From the NCBI GenBank assembly GCA_964390695.1, contig CAYMKI010000028.1, positions 1 to 26,682 on the forward strand: DNA of 26,682 nucleotides, read 5' to 3'. The position numbers and the translations under genes are program-made. Origin of the DNA: CAWACC01 sp964390695 (GTDB lineage Bacteria > Chlamydiota > Chlamydiia > Chlamydiales > Parachlamydiaceae). Under the pieces are notes generated by a model. That model was given only the letters and a program-made list of their open reading frames with translations. It did no database searches and was not told the origin of the DNA. Position 1 is the stretch's first letter, and every line of letters begins with the position of its first letter. Shown piece by piece: positions 1 to 5,920 of the stretch.

Positions 1-49
1 TTTATACTAGAAAGGTGAATTACGGAAAGAACTTTCTTAATTTTTGGCC

Positions 50-106
50 AGGGCAAGGGCAGGGGCAAGGGCATGGGCAGGGAAATGAATTATGCAAGAC
101 GTTCAA
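50..106 (+). repeat. G-rich dispersed repeat, end fragment
   Basis: Six closely spaced runs of three or four G (loops of 2-3 nt) are followed by the end motif AATTATGCAAGACGT at 88-102. The same order of G-runs then AATTATGCAAGAGGT is found at 10940-10991, and inverted at 10478-10542. It is read as a truncated copy of that family. The G-runs fit the usual pattern for an intramolecular G-quadruplex on the plus strand. Confidence 0.7.
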
Positions 107-113
107 TAGCTTT

Positions 114-180
114 GTTTTGAAAAATCGAATTTCGGGGCTTTGGCTAGGTCGAAATTCCAATTTTCAGGTTGTTTGGAGTA
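114..180 (+). repeat. Dispersed ~65-bp intergenic repeat, copy 1
   Basis: The segment runs from GTTTTGAAAAAT through GGTCGAAATTCC to TTTTCAGGTTGTTTGG. The same sequence with scattered substitutions lies on the minus strand at 16229-16296 and, more diverged, on the plus strand at 16348-16397. It directly follows the G-rich repeat. The rest of the gene-free stretch, 181-492, is AT-rich and holds a 14-bp perfect palindrome at 195-208; I saw no promoter there that I would defend. Confidence 0.7.
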
Positions 181-492
181 TGACTTAAATGCAAATTAAA
201 TATTTAATGTCAAGTCGTATTTTACGTTGTTTAACCTGATTTTTTTTTCAATTTTCTTAAGATTTTATCCATCTGATTCACAGTATTTTATATCTTTTTT
301 GGCAGCATTTAGAGTTGTAAAGTAAAAATTCTACTGGAGAATTTAATAGCTAATACGTATGTAGAAAAGGTAAATCCTTTTTCATAAATCGGCAGTACAA
401 TCGGTTTCGATAGAATGAGAGTCCGCTGATTGCTAAAGTGAGGGATGTATACGATTTAAATTTAAACAAACCCTAACCATAGGAGTGTATCT

Positions 493-702
493 ATGAAAAG
501 CATAATAAGCTCAATGATAGCTTTAGCTGTAACAGGAACTATGTTGGTCGGCTGCTGCTGCTGGGACCGCGATCCTTGCTGCAATCCATGCCCAAGACCA
601 TGTCCTCCAAAGCCATGCTGTAAACCAGTATGTTGTCCAAAGCCATGCAATCCATGTCCAAAGCCATGCCCAGCTCCATGTGAGACAAATTGCTGCTACT
701 AA
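493..702 (+). CDS. Small cysteine/proline-rich lipoprotein, OmcA-like
   Basis: 69 residues. An AGGAG at 481-485 precedes ATG 493. The N-terminal hydrophobic stretch ends in a lipobox (LVGC, Cys21), so the mature protein should be a lipoprotein of about 49 residues; by my count 17 of these are Cys and 15 Pro, arranged as CxPCPxPC steps. Small Cys-rich lipoproteins just upstream of OmcB are the OmcA position in Chlamydiae, where OmcA (about 88 residues) is an outer-membrane lipoprotein of the disulfide-linked envelope of the infectious form. Sequence similarity to classical OmcA is limited to composition and lipobox, so this is OmcA-like by position and class. Three direct copies of a 13-bp string (606, 636, 657) encode part of the Cys/Pro region, so copy number may vary. 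Two hairpins follow the stop. Confidence 0.85.
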   Translation: MKSIISSMIALAVTGTMLVGCCCWDRDPCCNPCPRPCPPKPCCKPVCCPKPCNPCPKPCPAPCETNCCY

Positions 703-703
703 A

Positions 704-757
704 ATAGCTTTAAGCTAAAGCTATGACATTGAACGAGAGGGTCTCCCTCTCGTTCAA
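704..757 (+). promoter_or_regulatory. Tandem hairpins between the two small lipoprotein genes
   Basis: Hairpin 1 pairs 704-712 with 716-724 (9 bp, loop AGC), beginning one base after the first gene's stop. Hairpin 2 pairs 729-740 with 746-757 (12 bp, loop GTCTC). Both stems are perfect. Neither is followed by a T-run (the sequence continues AACAACC), so they look more like an mRNA 3'-end stabiliser, processing site or attenuator than a classical terminator. They lie inside the longest possible reading frame of the next gene, which argues that the next gene starts downstream of them. Confidence 0.65.
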
Positions 758-791
758 AACAACCAAAAACAGCTACAGGCAACCAAAAGAC

Positions 792-1031
792 ATGAATACA
801 ACATCGCTAAGAAAAGCTAGATCAATTTTAAAGAAAGCACTTGCCACATCAGCCAGTGTTAACCTCATCCTCGCTTTCGTGGTCTCAGCTCAATTAACCA
901 GCTGCTGTATTGAAACCGACTGTTGTTCGCCTCCACCTCCAAGGTGCTGTCAGAAGAAACCAAGAGCTTGTCCGAGTTATCACTGCTGGGATAAAGACAC
1001 ATGTTACATAGAGGAGTGCAATCCCTACTAA
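792..1031 (+). CDS. omcA: Second OmcA-like cysteine-rich lipoprotein
   Basis: 79 residues from ATG 792. The frame is open from 723, but the upstream part would encode the hairpin at 729-757 and puts an unlikely polar stretch before the signal peptide, so 792 is preferred; no strong ribosome site is visible for either. A basic n-region and hydrophobic segment lead to LTSC (Cys38), followed by CCIETDCC. Classical chlamydial OmcA matures at a similar LSSC followed by CxxVDCC, so this is the better OmcA match of the two small genes. The mature part has 10 Cys by my count and a run of four Pro. The role is inferred from the family: an outer-membrane lipoprotein cross-linked by disulfides in the extracellular form. 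The gene lies 160 bp before omcB. Confidence 0.8.
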   Translation: MNTTSLRKARSILKKALATSASVNLILAFVVSAQLTSCCIETDCCSPPPPRCCQKKPRACPSYHCWDKDTCYIEECNPY

Positions 1032-1132
1032 AAGATTCTAGGTTTTAAGCCTACATTATTCCTATAGGGCCTGAAGCTACTTTTAGACCCGATTTACGGC
1101 GCTAAGGGAACAGCTTAACCTACAAAAAATGA

Positions 1133-1147
1133 CAATCAACTTGATTG
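1133..1147. promoter_or_regulatory. Palindrome upstream of omcB, possible operator
   Basis: CAATCAA and TTGATTG flank a single central C, ending 44 bp before the omcB start. Symmetry and position are the only evidence; no -35/-10 pair of good quality overlaps it. Confidence 0.25.
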
Positions 1148-1191
1148 AGAAACAAAATTAACAAGAAGCCTAACAAAACAAGGAGTCTTTA

Positions 1192-2805
1192 ATGAGAAAA
1201 CAACTAGGAATCTTAACCTCGTTGGTTTTTTTAATCACAACTGCAGCTTTGTGGATGGGCTGCTCCCACAACTGGTGTGATACATCAGATTGTTGTGAAC
1301 CCCACCCAGCCGTATGCCGTGAACCATGCGCACCTGCTTGCGCACCTGATTGCGCCCCAGTTTGCAAGCCTGCTTGCAAGCCTGTTTGCAAACCTCAATG
1401 TCCCGCCCCTTGCGAGCCATGCGCTCCTAAGGGACGCTGCCACTATCCAAATTCTAATGAACTCTGCTGCCGCGACGGTATAGTTGTGACTGCCAGAAAT
1501 CCTCACATGTGTATGTTGGGAGATGAATATCCTTTAGAATTTGATATCAAAGCATGCATCGATGTGTGCGATGTGGTTGTAGTTACACATCTTCCAGAAG
1601 GCGTTTCATATGTAAGAAGTACACCTGAAGCAAAAGTTGAAGGCCGCAAAGTTACATGGAACATTGGTGCCATGAGACAAGGCGAATGCCGTCCCGCTAA
1701 GCTTTGGGTAAAATGCGAATGCGAAGGCGAGCAATGCGCTTGCTTCTGCGCTACAGCTATTCCTGTCAGATTCTGCTCCCTGCTCTGTGCAAAACCTGTT
1801 CTGGTTTGCCACAAGTGTGGTCCTGAAGAAGTATGCCCAGGCGATGCTGTCCATTACACAATTACTGTAACAAACCGCGGAAGCTGCACTGCAGAAGATG
1901 TCGTAGTTACAGATCAAGTACCAGATGGTCTAGAACATAGCAGCTGCTTAAGAACTTTGACCTACAAATTAGGATGTCTTGAGCCTTGCCAAACTAAGAA
2001 AGTTAATGTCTGCTTCACAGCTGTGAAGAGAGGCAAAATCTGCAATACAGCTGTAGTAACAGCCTGCAACGCAGATTCTACTTCCTGCCAATGGTGCACA
2101 TGTGTATGCAAATGTGATGTTGAGCTGCATAAAACCGGTCCAAAAGAACAACAGATCGGCAAAAATGCAGACTATCAGATCACAGTTATCAATACTGGCG
2201 ACAAACCGCTTACCGACGTGATTGTAACTGATCATGCTCCAAATTCCACATCCATTGTTTCTGCCAACGGTGCTACCGTAACAGGCAACCAAGCTGTATG
2301 GAGACTTAAGGAATTGAAGCAAGGTGAAAAAGCCAACTTCAACCTCACGTTGACAACATGTACTCCTGGTTGCTTCACAAACAGAGTACACGTCACCGAT
2401 TGCCAAGGATGTGAAGCTTGTGACGAGTTTACAACTCGCTGGAAAGGCCGTGCAGCCTTGAATGTCACTATCTGTGATACTGAAGATCCAATCTGCATTG
2501 GTGAAACCACCAGCTATTGCATCTCAGTAGTGAACCAAGGTTCCGAAGCAGATAGCAATGTTGTAGTGACTGTCAATTTCCCCAAAGAAATTGTACCGTT
2601 AAGTGCTACAGGCGATAGCCAAGGCACAGTCTCTGGTCAAACAGTGACTTTTGCCCCAATTAACCATCTGCCACCGCGCTCCACTGCGAAATTCCGCGTG
2701 GATGCTCGTGCTGCAGCTTCTGGTGATGCACGTATTAACGTAAATGTCACCTCAGATTCGATTAAAACACCGATCACACAGCAAGAAAGTACGATCGTCA
2801 ACTAA
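1192..2805 (+). CDS. omcB: Large cysteine-rich outer-membrane complex protein OmcB
   Basis: 537 residues (Chlamydia OmcB is about 547). AAGGAG lies 8 bases before ATG 1192. OmcB is the 60-kDa periplasmic/outer-envelope protein whose disulfides stiffen the infectious chlamydial form. Evidence: about 51 Cys by my count; repeated DUF11-type beta domains from residue ~100 onward (pattern YxIxVxNxG...VxDxxP); and C-terminal strings matching remembered Chlamydia OmcB, such as TTRWKGRAAL, CDTEDPICIGE and SGDARINVNVTSD. The N-terminus differs: a signal segment ends in LWMGC, which could be a weak lipobox, and residues ~42-82 carry a Cys every fourth residue (CAPx/CKPx). The basic heparin-binding stretch of Chlamydia OmcB is not seen here. 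The gene follows two OmcA-like genes and ends at a strong terminator, so the three probably form one late-stage unit. Confidence 0.95.
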   Translation: MRKQLGILTSLVFLITTAALWMGCSHNWCDTSDCCEPHPAVCREPCAPACAPDCAPVCKPACKPVCKPQCPAPCEPCAPKGRCHYPNSNELCCRDGIVVTARNPHMCMLGDEYPLEFDIKACIDVCDVVVVTHLPEGVSYVRSTPEAKVEGRKVTWNIGAMRQGECRPAKLWVKCECEGEQCACFCATAIPVRFCSLLCAKPVLVCHKCGPEEVCPGDAVHYTITVTNRGSCTAEDVVVTDQVPDGLEHSSCLRTLTYKLGCLEPCQTKKVNVCFTAVKRGKICNTAVVTACNADSTSCQWCTCVCKCDVELHKTGPKEQQIGKNADYQITVINTGDKPLTDVIVTDHAPNSTSIVSANGATVTGNQAVWRLKELKQGEKANFNLTLTTCTPGCFTNRVHVTDCQGCEACDEFTTRWKGRAALNVTICDTEDPICIGETTSYCISVVNQGSEADSNVVVTVNFPKEIVPLSATGDSQGTVSGQTVTFAPINHLPPRSTAKFRVDARAAASGDARINVNVTSDSIKTPITQQESTIVN

Positions 2806-2833
2806 TCGATTTGAGTCGTTGAGTGAAGGATAA

Positions 2834-2861
2834 GGGCAGCGAAACGCTGCCCTTTTTTTTT
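2834..2861 (+). terminator. Rho-independent terminator of omcB
   Basis: An 8-bp perfect stem (GGGCAGCG / CGCTGCCC) with an AAA loop is followed by nine T, 28 bp after the omcB stop. Confidence 0.95.
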
Positions 2862-2889
2862 GGATTAATAAACCGTTTGCATATTTATC

Positions 2890-3020
2890 TCCCTGCCCTC
2901 ACTGTCCTCAGTGGTTCAAATCTTTTCACACAACAGTCCTGATCTCAATGGTTCAAACCCTTTTGTTCGGGATTAGGATAAGGAATTTAAAACAATTGGG
3001 CATGGGTAAGAGCAATGGCC
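2890..3020 (+). repeat. Decayed copy of the G-rich inverted-repeat family
   Basis: The order CCTGCCCTCACTG, GTGGTTCAAATC, GATCTCAATGGTTCAAACCC, TCGGGATTAGGAT, GGAATTTAAAACAATT, GGGCATGGGTAAG matches, base for base with scattered changes, the right arm of the inverted pair at 10837-10960. The G-rich end is broken and no AATTATGCAAGAGGT terminus follows. It accounts for most of the gene-free stretch 2862-3201 together with the motif at 3080 and the promoter at 3137. Confidence 0.8.
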
Positions 3021-3079
3021 AATATCATCAACTTTTATAAATCAGAAGGTTGTCAAGCTCTTTCTCAAAGCGTAAACTA

Positions 3080-3103
3080 GAGGTCTATTAAAAAATTCAC
3101 GAG
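3080..3103 (+). repeat. Short dispersed motif GAGGTCTAT...TTCACGAG
   Basis: GAGGTCTAT, an A-run, then AATTCACGAG. The same two ends occur on the minus strand at 20095-20133 with a 15-bp insertion between them. Both copies are intergenic. Confidence 0.4.
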
Positions 3104-3136
3104 CGCCAGAAATTGCCGGAACCATGGAACTTCACA

Positions 3137-3165
3137 TTGCAATCGTTTGTAATAACCTATATAAT
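3137..3165 (+). promoter_or_regulatory. Sigma70-type promoter for the maf-lptD run
   Basis: TTGCAA at 3137-3142, a 17-bp spacer, then a perfect TATAAT at 3160-3165. A start point near 3172 would lie downstream of the first ATG of the reading frame (3124), so it supports the ATG at 3202 as the start of the next gene. Confidence 0.75.
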
Positions 3166-3201
3166 GTTTACTATACAACTATACTTAACTATAGAAACCA
3201 T

Positions 3202-3519
3202 ATGGTCGTCACCAGTAACCGTATAAAAGTAAAATTTTTTGTCGGCTGTCTACTTACTCCCGATATAGAAATGAAATTGCATCGAAGCCAAGCTTGGAAA
3301 CAATCACGTATTGGCACCGAATCCAACGGCACCACACTTTGCGAAGTCTACTTTCAAGAAAAAAAGTACCTGGGTCTATTTTTGGATAAGCCTATGGCCT
3401 CCTTGAGCGAATTCAAAATCTTAGAAAAGCAAGTAGGCGAGTTGTTGGCTGGGTACTGTCCCGAATTAGCTGCTGCCAATGTGAAAATTTTTATCTTTTC
3501 GCAAATCTTTATCCAATAA
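3202..3519 (+). CDS. Small protein of unknown function upstream of maf
   Basis: 105 residues from ATG 3202. The frame is open from 3124, but the promoter at 3137-3165 would transcribe only from about 3172, and residues before M(VVTSNR) are low-complexity and AT-driven. No clear ribosome site precedes 3202. The protein is soluble-looking, with a beta-rich first half (RIKVKFFVGCLL, CEVYFQEKKYLGLFL) and a helical second half (MASLSEFKILEKQVGELL). I do not recognise the family. It sits 14 bp ahead of maf in what looks like one transcript, which suggests it is expressed with maf but says little about function. Confidence 0.65.
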   Translation: MVVTSNRIKVKFFVGCLLTPDIEMKLHRSQAWKQSRIGTESNGTTLCEVYFQEKKYLGLFLDKPMASLSEFKILEKQVGELLAGYCPELAAANVKIFIFSQIFIQ

Positions 3520-3533
3520 GCACGGAAGTTTAC

Positions 3534-4118
3534 ATGTTAAGACTTATTCTAGGTACACAATCTCCACGCAGAATAGAATTGATGCGCACCTTTTCTCTGC
3601 CTTTTGAGCAAATATCTCCGGCATTTGTGGAAGAATCTATACCTTTCTTAGGGGATCCCGTTGGCTATGTCGATAGTTTATCCAGAGGGAAATCTTGTTC
3701 GCTGCAATCCCTTTATTCACATGCGACCATTTTAACAGCTGACACGGTAGTTTACTGCAACCAAAAAATCTATAATAAACCTATGGATTACCAGGAAGCT
3801 TTTCAATTCATAGAGGAACTGCAAGGGAAATGGCAAAGTGTTTTTACCGGTGTCTGCCTGTATCATCAACATGAAATCTATCAAGAAGTTGAAGAAACCC
3901 GCGTACTTTTTAACCCATTATCCTCCGATGAAATTCACACCTACCTAAAGCATACTTGTTGGGCTGATAAGTCTGGCGGTTATACGATTCAAAAATTAGG
4001 TGTTTTATTGGTAAAAAAAATAGACGGCTGTTATTACAATGTTCTCGGATTACCATTAAACGCCGTACATAAGCTTTTTTTAAACATAGGCATAGATCTG
4101 TGGAAATATGTGCAATAA
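3534..4118 (+). CDS. maf: Maf family nucleoside triphosphate pyrophosphatase
   Basis: 194 residues, the usual length. Maf proteins hydrolyse non-canonical or surplus NTPs to NMP and PPi in the cytoplasm and affect septum formation when overproduced. Seen in the sequence: the N-terminal phosphate-binding signature SPRRIELM (residues 10-17), the TADTVV motif with the expected catalytic Asp70, KxYNKP after it, DKSGGYTIQ near residue 146, and YYNVLGLPL near the C-terminus. The DKSGGYxIQ type points to the YhdE-like (dTTP/UTP) subgroup; that assignment is from memory. CGGAAG precedes ATG 3534. The end overlaps the next start by 11 bp, consistent with translational coupling. Confidence 0.9.
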   Translation: MLRLILGTQSPRRIELMRTFSLPFEQISPAFVEESIPFLGDPVGYVDSLSRGKSCSLQSLYSHATILTADTVVYCNQKIYNKPMDYQEAFQFIEELQGKWQSVFTGVCLYHQHEIYQEVEETRVLFNPLSSDEIHTYLKHTCWADKSGGYTIQKLGVLLVKKIDGCYYNVLGLPLNAVHKLFLNIGIDLWKYVQ

Positions 4119-5793
4119 ATATATTTATATCTTCATCTGCAGTTTTTTTCTGATGTGCTCAAAGTTAACCTGCAGCGAGGATGACATTGTTTCCCGCCAG
4201 GTAATCTATCAGGTCCAAGCAGGCCATCTTAAAGAAGCTGTAGATCTCTACATGCAAACATACAAAAAAAACCGCAGCCACAATACCGAGCTATTGCATA
4301 ATATGGGCCTGTTGCTGATAGACCAGGGATGGAGAAGCAGCGATTTAGAAACTCAAGTCATGGCATTGTTTGGAGCAGGCATTTCTGCCCATGATAGCAC
4401 GATGTATATTCTAGAAGCAGGACTAAGGAATCCAATTCCGCAGATCCAGCTGCTTTCCTTGAATTTGCTTTCGAAGTATCAACACGACGATGCAGACGAA
4501 GCGCTTAACCTTGTTTTGGGGTCGAATGAGTTACTTATCCGCTTTGAAGCCTTGGCTCATTTAACCGAAAAAAAACATCCCAAAGCTTTTGGACAAATTG
4601 AAGCTCTGATGAGTAAAGTACCGGCTCAGCTGCATCCGCTTTTTCCCCCATTTTTCGCGAAGCTTGGCGGGCCGAGGGCTTTAGCAGCATTGAAAAGACT
4701 GCTAGCTCATCCAGATCAAGATGTGCGTATAGCTGCTATCTTAAGTGCTGCTAAATATGGACAAGATGAGCTTTTACCTCAAATCCGTATATTAGCCACA
4801 CATCACGAAATTCCCCAACAAGAGGCGTGTGCTGTCGCTCTTGGTTTATTTAAAGACAGCACCAGCCTTCCTCAATTGCAAAAGATGGCCAAGTCAACCT
4901 CTCCTAATCTACAAATTGCCGCTCTGCTTAGCCTTTATAAACTAGGACTTAGAGAGTCTAAAGAGCCTTTACAAAACATCGCAAAAAAGGACAATCTCTT
5001 TGCCATTTACGCGTTAGGAGAAATCGCGGGCACTGAATCCTGCTTAAAAGAACTGCTTGATTCTTCTCAACTCAATGTGCGTGTCAATGCCGCCATGTCG
5101 CTATTAAAACGCAAAGACCCGGCCTGCCTAAAAGTGCTGGCGCAAGTTCTTATCTACGACTCTACCGATGTTTGCCTGAATAACATTAGCTCAGTAGGTA
5201 AAGGTTTGGCCGCTTTCAAGGCCATTCCTTCAGCGCAGCAAAATTTTGCTTCTCAAAGTTTGGCCTACGAACTAACTCTCAGTATTAAAGAAGATATAAT
5301 GGAACAATCTCTTGCACTGTCCGAGAAGGATTTTTTGAGCTTGGCAGAGAGAATTTTTATTTATCAACAAAATGATTTGATTCCCACTACTGTGCATTTG
5401 TTAACCCAGCTGCAAACCCCTAAATCCATTGAACTCTTAAAGAATTACCAGCAAAAAGCCGGCGCTCCTCTGGTGCGTAACTACTGCAATTTGGCACTTT
5501 GCCAATTAAAAGAACCGGGACCTTATCAGGAATTGCTCAGCCAGTGGGTAGTTAAACAGCAGAATCTTGAGCTCATCAATTTCAGATCCTACGTTCCCTG
5601 GGAATTTAGGGAGTTAGAAACCAAGTTCGAACTCACTCCCCACGAATCCTCCGGACTATTGATCGAGGCTTTTGAAATGTTTGCCAAACAACAAGAGGAT
5701 AAAGGCATAGAGATCATTTTAGAAGCTATGGCTAATGGCAATTCTAAAAACAGATATGCTCTAGCTGGATTGTTAATTCGAGCTGCTATGTAA
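4108..5793 (+). CDS. Exported HEAT-repeat protein
   Basis: 561 residues. The N-terminus (basic residue, then IYIFICSFFLMCS) looks like a signal peptide with cleavage around SKLTCS; MC is not a proper lipobox. Residues ~30-80 resemble a TPR-like helical pair (AVDLYMQTYKK). Residues ~100-350 are arrays of ~30-residue paired helices with the HEAT/PBS-lyase pattern (e.g. ALKRLLAHPDQDVRIAAILSAAKYG, split here as LAHPDQDVRIAAILSAAKYG). Such solenoids act as protein-binding scaffolds. Overlapped with maf and followed by LptD, it could help assemble or monitor the outer membrane, which is inference from position and export only. The C-terminal ~150 residues are helical but without an obvious repeat. 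No enzyme motif is visible. Confidence 0.8.
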   Translation: MCNKYIYIFICSFFLMCSKLTCSEDDIVSRQVIYQVQAGHLKEAVDLYMQTYKKNRSHNTELLHNMGLLLIDQGWRSSDLETQVMALFGAGISAHDSTMYILEAGLRNPIPQIQLLSLNLLSKYQHDDADEALNLVLGSNELLIRFEALAHLTEKKHPKAFGQIEALMSKVPAQLHPLFPPFFAKLGGPRALAALKRLLAHPDQDVRIAAILSAAKYGQDELLPQIRILATHHEIPQQEACAVALGLFKDSTSLPQLQKMAKSTSPNLQIAALLSLYKLGLRESKEPLQNIAKKDNLFAIYALGEIAGTESCLKELLDSSQLNVRVNAAMSLLKRKDPACLKVLAQVLIYDSTDVCLNNISSVGKGLAAFKAIPSAQQNFASQSLAYELTLSIKEDIMEQSLALSEKDFLSLAERIFIYQQNDLIPTTVHLLTQLQTPKSIELLKNYQQKAGAPLVRNYCNLALCQLKEPGPYQELLSQWVVKQQNLELINFRSYVPWEFRELETKFELTPHESSGLLIEAFEMFAKQQEDKGIEIILEAMANGNSKNRYALAGLLIRAAM

Positions 5794-5796
5794 TTG

Positions 5797-5834
5797 AAAC
5801 TCAACTTGCGCCCCTAAATCACGCTTGAACTTAG
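5797..5834 (+). repeat. Dispersed motif with CCCCTAAATCACGCT, copy 1
   Basis: AAACTCAACTTGCG then CCCCTAAATCACGCT then a loose AACTTAGC. The 15-bp core recurs exactly on the minus strand at 13446-13495, and a close variant (CCCCCTAAATCCAAGCT) on the minus strand at 10999-11028. All three are intergenic, near gene ends. Confidence 0.6.
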
Positions 5835-5843
5835 CCGAATTTG

Positions 5844-5870
5844 GCAAGTGAAAGCCGTCTTTTCACTTGC
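5844..5870 (+). promoter_or_regulatory. Hairpin between HEAT-repeat gene and lptD
   Basis: A perfect 10-bp stem (GCAAGTGAAA / TTTCACTTGC) closes a 7-nt loop. No T-run follows, so it is more likely a processing or attenuation structure than a simple terminator. It lies 51 bp before the lptD start. Confidence 0.5.
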
Positions 5871-5920
5871 AACTCTTGGCATTTGATCATATACTCTCGA
5901 CTTTTACTACCTTTTTATAT

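Noticed and set aside
462..650. Minus-strand frame with Gly/His-rich protein opposite the first lipoprotein gene
   Set aside because: It is the shadow of the Cys/Pro codons on the opposite strand; the plus-strand gene has a ribosome site, signal peptide and lipobox.
1170..2510. Several open frames antisense to or out of frame with omcB
   Set aside because: They arise from its biased Cys/Pro codons; none has family similarity or a ribosome site.
4140..4170. MC in the signal region of the HEAT-repeat protein as a lipobox
   Set aside because: Position -1 is Met, which lipoprotein signal peptidase does not normally accept.
5867..5920. TTG start adding 18 residues to the LptD-like protein
   Set aside because: The TTG lies in the right arm of a perfect hairpin, has no ribosome site, and the extra residues precede a complete signal peptide.
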